This document shows positions 51,212 through 59,381 of a DNA stretch of 64,000 bases, in pieces. Below the pieces are notes generated by a model, which made no database searches, was not told where the DNA came from, and was given only the letters and a program-made list of their open reading frames with translations. Source of the stretch: Rhabdochlamydiaceae bacterium (GTDB taxonomy: Bacteria > Chlamydiota > Chlamydiia > Chlamydiales > Rhabdochlamydiaceae); contig JAIETG010000002.1 of assembly GCA_019745395.1 (NCBI GenBank), forward strand, positions 40,533-104,532, written 5' to 3'. How positions within the stretch are numbered: position 1 is the first letter of the stretch; the number at the start of each line of letters is the position of its first letter. Made by a program: the position numbers and the translations under genes.

Positions 51212-52000
51212 TTATTCCGGAAAAAGAGAAATTAGATCTAAAAGTTTTTGTTCTGTTTCTTTTAAAACGACTGTAAGGCCTGGCTTGATTCCGTGCTCTG
51301 AGAGTTCAAAGGCGCGCATCGTGTTGCAGATCCTTCCATCTAAGCGAATGCCAATGCCTTTGGCTTGGATCATGTTGCCCCAATCTCCAAACATCGTCAG
51401 AGAGAGTTCACAAGCCGTAATTAAAAAGAGAACTTGTCTGCCAGGGTTTTTATGAGTGGCTTCAAAGATCTTTTCCCCGATATAATGGATCGTCGGGATA
51501 TATACGACTTCCGCTTGCGTGTGAGCTGCGAGTGCAGAGCATTTTCCGATGAAACACTGACTGCATACAGGATGATCTGGAGTATTTTGACATTGATCGG
51601 AAAAGCGCCCAGATGGGCACTCAAAAGGTTTATGGCAGTAGGAGAAGCCTAGAAGGATTAAGGGATTTTGTTTTGATGCGATTTGCTCAAACTCCTTTTC
51701 GTTTTCTATGCCATAGAAAAAACAGTCTCCTGCTCTTGAAAAACTACAAGGTTTTCTATAAGAGCGAAGAAGGGATGCCGTGTAACGAAAGGGGTGTTTG
51801 AAAAAATTGCGAAGAAAGATTTTGCGAGGGTCATGGCGAAGTAGGTACCAAAGCCCCTTTGCTTTTAAATTCTTAGCAGTGTCGGAAGTGATCCCTTCCA
51901 TATTGGGCAACGTTTTCAATACCTTTAAAGGATGGGAAGAACGAAAAGTTTTTGCTTTTTCTTCCCAAGAAGAGGCGATAATCTTTAATTTTGGATTCAT
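51212..52000 (-). CDS. Cys-rich protein of unknown function (DUF116-like)
   Basis: A 262-residue soluble protein. The middle carries a Cys cluster: YCHKPFECPSGRFSDQC and HPVCSQCFIGKC, eight Cys in about 40 residues including those upstream, fit to bind zinc or an iron-sulfur cluster. LFLITACELSLTMFGDWGN follows. It resembles DUF116 proteins in spacing but I am not sure. It is divergent from the SNF2 gene, with the two start codons only 15 bases apart, so promoters must lie inside the neighbouring genes. Confidence 0.5.
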   Translation of the reverse strand: MNPKLKIIASSWEEKAKTFRSSHPLKVLKTLPNMEGITSDTAKNLKAKGLWYLLRHDPRKIFLRNFFKHPFRYTASLLRSYRKPCSFSRAGDCFFYGIENEKEFEQIASKQNPLILLGFSYCHKPFECPSGRFSDQCQNTPDHPVCSQCFIGKCSALAAHTQAEVVYIPTIHYIGEKIFEATHKNPGRQVLFLITACELSLTMFGDWGNMIQAKGIGIRLDGRICNTMRAFELSEHGIKPGLTVVLKETEQKLLDLISLFPE

Positions 52001-52014
52001 GGAAGCTACGAAAT

Positions 52015-54708
52015 ATGTTTGATAATCTCATTTTCTCTATTGATCAGGAATTGCGCAATGGAGAAGTTTTTTTAATTGTTCATTTGCAGGAAAAAGGAAG
52101 CTCCCGGATCATTTATCTTTCTGATCTAAAAGGATTTGCAAAGCGCGAAAAGGGTCCGATTTCTGAGCTTGCCCTTTTTTTGCTAACAGAACATTGCAAC
52201 TCGTCTGGAATTTCTTTAAACAGCTCTCAAATCGACACCTTAGCAGCAAATAAAATACGTATTGCATCAAAGCAAAGTTTGAAAGCTTTAGAAAAACTTA
52301 TTAGTTCCAAAAAACTTCAGTGGAAAGGAAGATCGCTTTTTTTTAACCCCTTGAGTCGATGTACCGTTTCTTTAGAGGTGAAAAATCTTCTTGAGCAAGA
52401 GGGGATTGGCATTTCTGGGTTTATCCACATGGATAAGGAAAAGCTTCCTTTTTCTAGTGTAGACTTCCTTTTTCCCGGAAAACCGATTTGGGGAATTTGC
52501 CAGCAAATGGTCTTTGTTTTGCCTCAAGATATTCGAGCTTCCTGGATAGATTTCATTTATCCCAAATCCAAATGTTTACAAGGAAAGCAAAGAGATCGAT
52601 TTATAGACGATTTTCAAGAAGATCCTCCTGAAGGATTTCCTCAGACGACTTGGGATATAGTATCTCAGAAAGTCGATCAGATTGCCCCTATCCAGAGCTT
52701 CCCCGTTCTTCTTCTCAAAGATGCTCGTGGCAGCTTTGCGAATTTGAGTATGGAATACGGAAAAAAAAGCGTAGCTTTTCATGACCCCTGCCTTTTTCCC
52801 GGAAGAGACCTTGCCTCAGAAAAGGCTTGGGAGAAAGATTTGCTAGAAACGGATTTTATTTCTAAAGTCGTAGGCTCTTCCCATTATTACTGTCCTTTGG
52901 ATAAGGTTTCTTCCAGTCTGTCTTTTCTTTTAGAGATTGGATGGAAGATCTACGATCACAAAGGGCGAATGGTTATGAAGACCACAGGTTCTGATGTAGA
53001 GCTTTTCTCAAAATCCCAAGGCGTTTTGCTCAAAGGCCGAGTTCGCTATGGAGAGCATGAAACATCTCTGCAAAATGTTGTTGGAGCCTTTAATCGAAGA
53101 AACCAATTTGTAGAGATTTCTCCTCATACAGTAGGCCTTCTAGAAACTTCTTCAGAGTATGAGGGGCTACAAGATCTTTCAGAAATAGAACAAGTAGAAG
53201 ATGGCTGTCTTTTTAAGAAAAAACAATGGGGTCTGTTAGGCTCTTTTTCTCATGTTTCTTGTGATACGCCTACCCGCAGTTTGATTGACCGGCTACAATC
53301 TTTAGAATCGCAAAAAGAAGAAACGGTATTAGAAAAATTTCAAGGGGAGCTGCGGCCCTATCAAAGAACCGGAGTAGAGTGGCTGCTATTTTTACATGCC
53401 CATGGGCTTTCAGGGCTGCTTGCTGACGAAATGGGGCTTGGAAAAACTGTGCAGATGCTTGCTTTCTTTTCTCAAATTGAGGCAAACCTTCCATTGCTCA
53501 TTGTAGTTCCGACTTCCCTGGTATTTAATTGGAAAAAAGAATGGGAGAAGTTTGTCTTAGATAAGAAACTCTATATACATGAAGGCAGAGATAGAACTTC
53601 AGATCCCAGCCTTTTACAAAAACAAGAAGCGATTATTGTGTCTTACGCTCTTTTAAGGAGCGATTGGCAAATGTTTCAAAAGATCTCTTTTGCTTGTATT
53701 GTCCTTGATGAAGCGCAATGGATCAAAAACCCAGAAAGCCAGTTAGCTAAAGCTTGCTATGGACTTTCCTCTCAAATAAGGATTTGTCTTACGGGGACTC
53801 CAGTAGAAAACAGGGTAGATGATCTTTGGTCCCTTTTTCACTTCTTAGAGCCTGAACTTTTAGGGGGGCGTAGCGATTTTCTCCAGCGCCTATCTGCATC
53901 TCAGCTAGATGGAAGATATGCCAAACAGATTCGTAAGCTCATCCGTCCTTTTATTTTACGTCGTATGAAAGAGGATGTAGCAGACGACCTTCCAGAAAAG
54001 ATTGAACAAGTTGTTTGGGTGGAAATGCAAGAGTCCCAGCGTTCTTTATATGAAAATTGGCTTAGTAAGACTCGTCAAGGTCTTTTGAAAAAGATCACTT
54101 TAGAAGGAGGCAGCTCCCATCGGATGGAGATTTTAGAAACCATTTTGCGTCTTCGTCAGATCTGCGCGCATCCCCATCTCATTGATACGGAGTTGGTTTC
54201 TTTAGAAGATAGTGCAAAATGGCAACGCGCTTTAGAAGATCTAGACGAAGTTGTCCAAGAGGGGAGAAAAGTATTAGTCTATAGTCAATTTACCCAGATG
54301 CTAAAGCTTTTCAAAAAAGAGTTAGCTCAAAAAGGCGTAGCTTATGCCTATCTCGACGGAGAGACGAAAGATCGAGAAGCTGCAGTTGCCTCTTTTCAAA
54401 ATGATCCTCATATTCAGGTTTTTCTGATCAGTTTAAAGGCAGGGGGCGTGGGACTCAATTTAACTGCTGCAGACTATGTATTTCTCTTTGACCCCTGGTG
54501 GAATGAAGCTGTAGAAAAGCAGGCGATCGATAGAGCCCATCGTTTAGGGCGAAAAGGGGCCGTCATTGCGCGAAGGTACATCGTAGCAGACAGTATAGAA
54601 GAGAAAATCATGAAGCTCAAAGATCATAAAAAGTCTCTCGCTAAGGGCTTGTTAGAGCTCGAAGAGTCTTCCTTAGGATTAGAGGAGATGATTGAGCTTT
54701 TGAGGTGA
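52015..54708 (+). CDS. SNF2/SWI-type helicase
   Basis: An 897-residue DNA translocase. The N-terminal half (about 1-440) is less conserved. Helicase motifs follow: ADEMGLGKTVQMLAFF (I), IVLDEAQWIKNP (II, DEAQ form), LTGTPVENRVDDLWSLF (III), RRMKEDVADDLPEKIE, VLVYSQFTQMLKLF (IV), LKAGGVGLNLTAADYVFLFD (V) and WWNEAVEKQAIDRAHRLGR (VI). Chlamydiae encode such SWI/SNF proteins, related to remodelling or RapA-like roles. The ATG at 52015 is chosen over an upstream in-frame TTG at 51991. Confidence 0.9.
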   Translation: MFDNLIFSIDQELRNGEVFLIVHLQEKGSSRIIYLSDLKGFAKREKGPISELALFLLTEHCNSSGISLNSSQIDTLAANKIRIASKQSLKALEKLISSKKLQWKGRSLFFNPLSRCTVSLEVKNLLEQEGIGISGFIHMDKEKLPFSSVDFLFPGKPIWGICQQMVFVLPQDIRASWIDFIYPKSKCLQGKQRDRFIDDFQEDPPEGFPQTTWDIVSQKVDQIAPIQSFPVLLLKDARGSFANLSMEYGKKSVAFHDPCLFPGRDLASEKAWEKDLLETDFISKVVGSSHYYCPLDKVSSSLSFLLEIGWKIYDHKGRMVMKTTGSDVELFSKSQGVLLKGRVRYGEHETSLQNVVGAFNRRNQFVEISPHTVGLLETSSEYEGLQDLSEIEQVEDGCLFKKKQWGLLGSFSHVSCDTPTRSLIDRLQSLESQKEETVLEKFQGELRPYQRTGVEWLLFLHAHGLSGLLADEMGLGKTVQMLAFFSQIEANLPLLIVVPTSLVFNWKKEWEKFVLDKKLYIHEGRDRTSDPSLLQKQEAIIVSYALLRSDWQMFQKISFACIVLDEAQWIKNPESQLAKACYGLSSQIRICLTGTPVENRVDDLWSLFHFLEPELLGGRSDFLQRLSASQLDGRYAKQIRKLIRPFILRRMKEDVADDLPEKIEQVVWVEMQESQRSLYENWLSKTRQGLLKKITLEGGSSHRMEILETILRLRQICAHPHLIDTELVSLEDSAKWQRALEDLDEVVQEGRKVLVYSQFTQMLKLFKKELAQKGVAYAYLDGETKDREAAVASFQNDPHIQVFLISLKAGGVGLNLTAADYVFLFDPWWNEAVEKQAIDRAHRLGRKGAVIARRYIVADSIEEKIMKLKDHKKSLAKGLLELEESSLGLEEMIELLR

Positions 54709-54721
54709 GGTGGGCTTATGA

Positions 54722-54919
54722 TCAGATTTCATCTGCTTCCTTATGATCATGTTGTAGAAGCTCTTGCGCTGCACTTTTTAAAGTAATCAGGCCTTCTTCA
54801 AAGCCTACTTTACGAAGCAGGTTATCTAAAAAACGAAGTTCTGAGATCAATTGATCATTAAGAGATTCTAGCTCAGAAATATGTTTTAGTAGTTTTTCCT
54901 TTTCCATATCCTTCTCCAT
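54722..54919 (-). CDS. Small coiled-coil protein
   Basis: A 65-residue, highly helical, acidic protein: EKLLKHISELESLNDQLISE has heptad spacing of Leu/Ile. AGGAG precedes the ATG at 54919. It converges on the SNF2 gene. It resembles small conserved chlamydial hypotheticals of this type (position like CT556 beside CT555, from memory). No function can be given. Confidence 0.6.
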   Translation of the reverse strand: MEKDMEKEKLLKHISELESLNDQLISELRFLDNLLRKVGFEEGLITLKSAAQELLQHDHKEADEI

Positions 54920-55057
54920 GTTTGTTTCTCCTTATCTTCTCGTTAGATATATACGCAGGATCCGTGCCAACACGAAAAAGAATAGAAAATTAAACCCTCA
55001 TCTTGTTTATCTGTAATAATTTAAAATATTTTAATAGGAAGAGAGGGGTGGTGGAGT

Positions 55058-55180
55058 ATGAGCGTAGAAAGGTCCACCCGTGGCGGGCAAATCCTTCCTA
55101 CGGGTGCAAAAATTGCCTACCGGATGATGGGAAGTGCTTTTCTGAGAAAGATGCGACAAAAAAACATCGTTCTTCTATAG
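55058..55180 (+). CDS. Possible 40-residue basic peptide gene upstream of the glycosyltransferase row
   Basis: An ATG at 55058 preceded by GAGGGGTGG starts a 40-codon frame whose middle reads ILPTGAKIAYRMMGSAF and which ends at TAG 55178. A hairpin with a T-run (55157-55190) follows. The DNA is more GC-rich than around it. It may be a short gene, or a structured leader: CACCCGT (55075-55081) pairs with ACGGGTG (55100-55106), while GGGTGG (55046-55051) can pair with CCACCC (55074-55079), two exclusive folds. Confidence 0.4.
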   Translation: MSVERSTRGGQILPTGAKIAYRMMGSAFLRKMRQKNIVLL

Positions 55181-55190
55181 TGTTTTTTTT
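55157..55190 (+). terminator. Terminator or attenuator directly before the first glycosyltransferase gene
   Basis: AAAAAACAT-type left arm (from 55158) pairs with GTGTTTTTT (55180-55188), ending in an 8-T run. It lies only 17 bases before the ATG at 55207, so readthrough would control that gene unless a promoter overlaps it. Confidence 0.55.
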
Positions 55191-55206
55191 ATAACGGGGA
55201 TTGATT

Positions 55207-56406
55207 ATGTTGCGTTCTATGCTTTTTCTCCTGTTTTTGAGTCTTTCTACAATATGCTCATCTGAAGAGAAATCAGAAAAGTCCCCCAAACGGAAGACTG
55301 TCTGTTTGAATATGATTGTTAAAAATGAAAAAGATGTCATTGTTCGCTGTTTGCAATCAGTCCTGCCAATCATTGATACCTGGGTTATTGTAGATACAGG
55401 ATCGAGTGACGGGACGCAAAAGATTATTGAAGATTTTATGCGTGAAAAAAACATTCCCGGAAAGCTCTATGAACAGTCCTGGGTGAATTTTGGACATAAC
55501 CGCAATCAAGCACTTGCTTTAGCTAAAGATCAGGCAGATTATATTCTTTTCATGGATGCGGATGATTATTTAGTCATATCGGAAAAATTTCAAGCACAAG
55601 AACTGACAGCAGATTGTTATGTTACAACCACTCGTAATCTAGGACTAGATAGTTATATCCCTCGTTTAGTCAAAGCTTCTTTACCTTGGAGATGGGAAGG
55701 GGTAATTCATGAATACATTACGGCAGACAATGTGCAAGGCTGCCCTTGGGAAGGAGTTCAATACGTATACACTCATGATGGAGCTCGTTCTAAAGATTCG
55801 GATACGGCTATGCGGGACTTAAAGCTTTTGCAATCAGATCCTACTCCTCGTAATGTTTTTTATACGATACTTACCTATTTACAAATGCAGAAATATGAAG
55901 ATGCTTTGGCCTCATGTGAGCAACGCATTCAAATGCAAGGATTAGAAGAAGAGTTATTTGTTGCATATCTTATTAAAGGAACTTTAGAGAAGTCTCGTAC
56001 TGGAAATATGAAAGAAGCAAAGAAATCTTTTTTAACTGCGTATAAATTACGCCCCCATCGTTTGGAGCCTTTGTATTACTTAGGAGAGCTCTTATGGCAA
56101 GAAAAAGATTATGAGACAGGATATGAACTTATGTCTGCTATACAATTTATTCCTCACGAGCATTCAGACATTTTGTTTGTAGAGCGTTGGATTTATGATT
56201 ATGGTGTTTTTATGCAGTATGCTCTTTTTGCAGCGCAGACAGGGCGCTTTGCGGAAGGATGGCAAGCAACAAGTAAAGTATTGAGCTGTCCTAGTTTATC
56301 GGAAGAGCATAAAAAAGATATGGAGCGATGCAAGGCTTACATTAAAGATCGTAAGCTTGAAGAGATGCAGCTAAAACTTCAGAAAATTATAGCAACGTCT
56401 AATTAG
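55207..56406 (+). CDS. Exported GT2 glycosyltransferase with TPR-like tail (1)
   Basis: A 399-residue protein. A signal peptide, MLRSMLFLLFLSLSTICSSE, precedes a GT2 domain: TVCLNMIVKNEKDVIVRCL, WVIVDTGSSDGTQKII, WVNFGHNRNQAL and the metal motif ILFMDADDYL. The C-terminal half (about 210-399) is helical, with TPR-like pairs such as YEDALASCEQRIQ and EAKKSFLTAYKLRPHRLEPL. GT2 enzymes use cytosolic nucleotide sugars, so a signal-bearing version is unusual and suggests action on or in the host. It starts at the ATG with GGGG upstream. One base separates it from the next paralogue frame; four such genes lie in a row. Confidence 0.85.
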   Translation: MLRSMLFLLFLSLSTICSSEEKSEKSPKRKTVCLNMIVKNEKDVIVRCLQSVLPIIDTWVIVDTGSSDGTQKIIEDFMREKNIPGKLYEQSWVNFGHNRNQALALAKDQADYILFMDADDYLVISEKFQAQELTADCYVTTTRNLGLDSYIPRLVKASLPWRWEGVIHEYITADNVQGCPWEGVQYVYTHDGARSKDSDTAMRDLKLLQSDPTPRNVFYTILTYLQMQKYEDALASCEQRIQMQGLEEELFVAYLIKGTLEKSRTGNMKEAKKSFLTAYKLRPHRLEPLYYLGELLWQEKDYETGYELMSAIQFIPHEHSDILFVERWIYDYGVFMQYALFAAQTGRFAEGWQATSKVLSCPSLSEEHKKDMERCKAYIKDRKLEEMQLKLQKIIATSN

Positions 56407-56419
56407 GATGCGTTATATT

Positions 56420-57670
56420 ATGAAGCAGTTGTTATGTTTCTTGTCGGTTATGCTTTTTTGCTCTGCAGGATTTTCCGAGCACCCTTCTTCTAAAAAAACC
56501 ATCTGTCTGAATATGATTGTTAAGAACGAAAGCCCTGTTATTCAAAGATGTCTAGCGTCTGTCAAGCCATTCATTGACTATTGGGTGATTGTGGATACAG
56601 GCTCTACTGATGATACAAAAAAGATTATCCAAGATTTCATGAAGGATGTTCCTGGAGTACTTCATGAACGCCCTTGGGTGAATTTTGGGCATAATCGAGA
56701 TGAAGCGTTAAAACTTGCTAAAGGAAAAGGTGACTATGTGCTTTTCATCGATGCTGATGAGATGCTCACTTATTCTTCCCTTCCAGATAAATCAGGGTTG
56801 ACACTAGATGCCTATGTAGCTGCCATTATCACTAGTAGCACTTTCACATCGCAACGCACTTTTTTGATTAACAACCATCTCAATTGGGCATGGAAAGGTG
56901 TTTTACATGAACAGTTGCAGTTAGATAGAGATATGGTTTTTGAAGTTTTATCTGGAGTGGAAATACGTGCAGATACTTCGGATGGAAATCGTGCGCAGGA
57001 TCCTCAAAAATATTTGAAAGATGCGGCTGTTTTAGAAAAAGCGCTTATTGAAGAGCCTAACAATGCAAATTACGTATATTATTTGGCTCAGTCTTATTAT
57101 AACGCGGGAGAATGTGAGAAATCCTTGCAAAACTATCTGAAAAGAGCAGAGATGGAGGGCTGGGATCAGCATACTTTTTGGGCTATGCGTATGGCGGCTG
57201 GATTATTGGAGATTTTGCAAAAACCTACAGAACAGATCATAGCAGCGTACTGTAGAGCTTATCAATTTCGTCCTAGTAGGGCAGAACCGCTTTATTATCT
57301 TGCTAAACATCTCAACAGCAAAGGAAAGCACACCCTAAGTTATGCGCTTTTAAAGCAGCTCTCTCCAGTGTCGATTTCAACGGATGCTGTATATGTAGAG
57401 CCATTGGTGTATAGCTGCGGTATTTCTTTTGAATTGGCAGTGGCAGCTTTGGGTCTTGGGAAGCAAGATGAAGCCAAGGATTTATTTCACCAAATATTAA
57501 ACAATGAAAATATACCAGATTCTATACAAGAAACTGTGCGTTTTAAGCTTTCGCAGGTTGATCAGATGCGCGGCATACTCCGTCCTTCAGGGCGGGGTCA
57601 AGAGCGCGGACGACGAAGTCGCCTTATTATAAGCTTGGCATTTGCTGAGCTTCAATGTATTGGCGGATAG
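56420..57670 (+). CDS. Exported GT2 glycosyltransferase with TPR-like tail (2), 3' end altered by an IS insertion
   Basis: Same family as the gene before. Signal peptide MKQLLCFLSVMLFCSAGFSE, then TICLNMIVKNESPVIQRCL, WVIVDTGSTDDTKKII, WVNFGHNRDEAL and the metal motif VLFIDADEML, followed by TPR-like helices. The native protein continues to LSQVD (codon ending at 57562); after that the frame runs 36 codons into the IS605 element and stops at 57670. Joining base 57562 to 59328 gives LSQVDKRS and a stop, a natural end matching its paralogues in length. The gene therefore lost only four residues and gained an IS-encoded tail; it may still be active. Confidence 0.85.
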   Translation: MKQLLCFLSVMLFCSAGFSEHPSSKKTICLNMIVKNESPVIQRCLASVKPFIDYWVIVDTGSTDDTKKIIQDFMKDVPGVLHERPWVNFGHNRDEALKLAKGKGDYVLFIDADEMLTYSSLPDKSGLTLDAYVAAIITSSTFTSQRTFLINNHLNWAWKGVLHEQLQLDRDMVFEVLSGVEIRADTSDGNRAQDPQKYLKDAAVLEKALIEEPNNANYVYYLAQSYYNAGECEKSLQNYLKRAEMEGWDQHTFWAMRMAAGLLEILQKPTEQIIAAYCRAYQFRPSRAEPLYYLAKHLNSKGKHTLSYALLKQLSPVSISTDAVYVEPLVYSCGISFELAVAALGLGKQDEAKDLFHQILNNENIPDSIQETVRFKLSQVDQMRGILRPSGRGQERGRRSRLIISLAFAELQCIGG

Positions 57671-58046
57671 AATCTATAGGAGCTCCTCCGCAGCTACCTG
57701 AAAAATAACTGGGAGACCATAAAGCTCCACCCCATAGTTTTTTGCGAATGTTTGGATGGTTTTTTTTGCGAATCAGATGGCTCGATACCCCTTTAAGGCT
57801 GTTTACGAGTTTTGACACGGTTACTTTGGGTGGATAATTTATGAGTAAATGAACGTGGTCGTCTTCACCATTAAATTCTATGAGTTCAGCTTCGAAATCT
57901 CTACAAACACTGGCAAAGATAATGCGTAGATCGTTTAAAATTTTTTTGGTAAAGACTCTCGTCGGTACCTTAGTAACAAAGACCAAATGGGTATGCATTA
58001 AAAATACACAGTGTCTACCATGTCGAATGTCATTGTTTTTTTTCAT
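57627..58046 (-). CDS. tnpA: IS200/IS605-type Y1 transposase TnpA
   Basis: A 139-residue HUH single-strand transposase. The HUH motif is His64-Val-His66 in DDHVHLLINYPP and the nucleophile Tyr130 is in PIDSIRQYIEAQ. The typical SPSYFSGSCGG loop is also present. Length is normal for the family. It is divergent from tnpB with 23 bases between the starts. Confidence 0.93.
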   Translation of the reverse strand: MKKNNDIRHGRHCVFLMHTHLVFVTKVPTRVFTKKILNDLRIIFASVCRDFEAELIEFNGEDDHVHLLINYPPKVTVSKLVNSLKGVSSHLIRKKNHPNIRKKLWGGALWSPSYFSGSCGGAPIDSIRQYIEAQQMPSL

Positions 58047-58069
58047 AAGGCCAAATTATAATTTTCCTC

Positions 58070-59284
58070 ATGGAAATACTTCAAGCCTTTAGATTCAAAG
58101 TAGAGCCGGACGGAGAACAGAGGCACAATATGCGTCGTACTGGAGGAGCATGTCGTTTTGTATTCAATAAGGCTTTGGTGTTGCAGAAAGAAAATCATGA
58201 ATCAGGCAATAAGTTCATTAGCTATGTAACAATGGTCAAAGAGTTAACCCATTGGAGAAATAGTACAGAAACTCCTTGGCTTAAAGAGGCTCCTTGTCAT
58301 TCTTTACAGCACTCTCTAAAAGATCTAGAGAGATCGTTTAAGAATTTTTTCGCTAAACGCACCGCTTTCCCGAGGTTTAAAAAGAAAGGAGACGGATGTA
58401 GTTTTCGTTATCCAGATCCAAAACAAATCAAGCTCGATCAAGAAAATAGTCGTATTTTCCTACCTAAACTTGGTTGGATGAGCTACCGCAATAGTCGCAA
58501 AGTAGTCGGAGAATTACGTAATGTTACTGTATCTGAAAGTGCGGGAGATTGGTTTGTTTCTATTCAAACTTTTAGAGAAGAACTAAGGCCAGCAACAACT
58601 GCTACGACTGTAGTTGGCATCGATGTCGGCATCGCTCGTTTTGCCACAATGAGTGATGGTAGCTACATTGAACCTCTAAGTAGTTTTAAAAAACACTCCA
58701 ATCGTTTAGTTAAATACCAACGGAAAATGAGCCGTAAGGTCAAATTTAGTAACAATTGGAAAAAAGCAAAAAGTAAAGTCCAGAAGATCCACACTCAAAT
58801 AGCAAATGCTCGCAAAGACTTTCTGCATAAAATCACAACAACGATCAGCAAAAAACACGCGCTCGTCTGTATTGAAGATTTGCAGATACGTAATATGTCT
58901 AAGTCAGCAGCAGGAACAAGTGAAGATCCTGGAAAAAAAGTAAAACAAAAATCTAGACTAAATCGCAGTATTTTAGATCAAGGGTGGGGAATATTTCGTG
59001 CTCAATTAGACTATAAGTTAAATTGGGCTGGTGGAATGTTACTTACTGTACCTGCAGCTAATACGAGCCGAACCTGTCCAGATTGTCATCATGTTTCGGC
59101 AGATAATCGCAAGACGCAAGCATCATTTGAATGTGTTATTTGTAATTACAGTAATCATGCCGATATGGTTGGCGCAGTTAACATATTAGAGCGAGGATAT
59201 CGCTTGTTAGCCTGTGGAGAGTCGGCAAAGAGCCTCTCAATGAAGCAGGAACCCGCCGAAGTGAGTCAGTTAGCTTTTAGCTGA
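58070..59284 (+). CDS. tnpB: TnpB RNA-guided nuclease (Cas12 ancestor)
   Basis: A 404-residue TnpB. The RuvC triad is complete: Asp185 in GIDVGIARFATMSDG, Glu269 in VCIEDLQIRNMS and Asp365 in NHADMVGAVNI. The zinc finger ligands are Cys336, Cys339, Cys355 and Cys358. TnpB uses a guide from the element's right end (omega RNA) to cut DNA next to the TAM, here probably TTGAT, and so favours retention of the element. All catalytic residues are present, so activity is plausible. Confidence 0.94.
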   Translation: MEILQAFRFKVEPDGEQRHNMRRTGGACRFVFNKALVLQKENHESGNKFISYVTMVKELTHWRNSTETPWLKEAPCHSLQHSLKDLERSFKNFFAKRTAFPRFKKKGDGCSFRYPDPKQIKLDQENSRIFLPKLGWMSYRNSRKVVGELRNVTVSESAGDWFVSIQTFREELRPATTATTVVGIDVGIARFATMSDGSYIEPLSSFKKHSNRLVKYQRKMSRKVKFSNNWKKAKSKVQKIHTQIANARKDFLHKITTTISKKHALVCIEDLQIRNMSKSAAGTSEDPGKKVKQKSRLNRSILDQGWGIFRAQLDYKLNWAGGMLLTVPAANTSRTCPDCHHVSADNRKTQASFECVICNYSNHADMVGAVNILERGYRLLACGESAKSLSMKQEPAEVSQLAFS

Positions 59285-59327
59285 ACGCCGTAGGAATCCC
59301 CTTCCTTTAGGGAGGGGAGGATGTCAA
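59180..59327 (+). ncRNA. Predicted omega RNA at the right end of the IS605 element
   Basis: By analogy with characterised TnpB systems, the guide RNA scaffold spans the last part of tnpB and the right end of the element, with the guide being the flanking host DNA after 59327. The region contains the stem at 59298-59317. The 5' limit is a guess. The native guide would begin AAGCGATCTTGAC, the sequence after the insertion. Confidence 0.5.
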
Positions 59328-59381
59328 AAGCGATCTTGACTTTTCAAAACTTTTCTCGCTATTGTAAATTGAAAAGGAAAG

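Larger units (their letters stand above)
57563..59327. mobile_element. IS200/IS605-family insertion sequence with tnpA and tnpB
   Basis: Divergent Y1 transposase (tnpA) and TnpB genes bounded by subterminal hairpins. Left: CTCCGTCC-TTCA-GGGCGGGG (57578-57597... stem with G-U pairs). Right: CCCCTTCC-TTTA-GGGAGGGG (59298-59317) followed by AGGATGTCAA, a classic right end. The left boundary is placed after the pentamer TTGAT (57558-57562), the target used by ISDra2-type elements, and the right boundary after TCAA (59324-59327). As expected for this family there is no target duplication. Both genes are complete, so the element may be mobile. Confidence 0.9.

Noticed and set aside
55040..55190. 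Small stable RNA such as 4.5S, 6S, RNase P RNA or tmRNA
   Set aside because: None of the diagnostic sequence blocks of those RNAs (for example the SRP loop or RNase P core) is present.
55003..55194. 63-codon plus-strand frame with several Cys before the glycosyltransferase row
   Set aside because: No ribosome-binding site; it reads through the terminator hairpin; the frame starting at 55058 has the better initiation site.
58070..59284. TnpB as a degenerate, inactive copy
   Set aside because: All RuvC and zinc-finger residues are present and the frame is full length.
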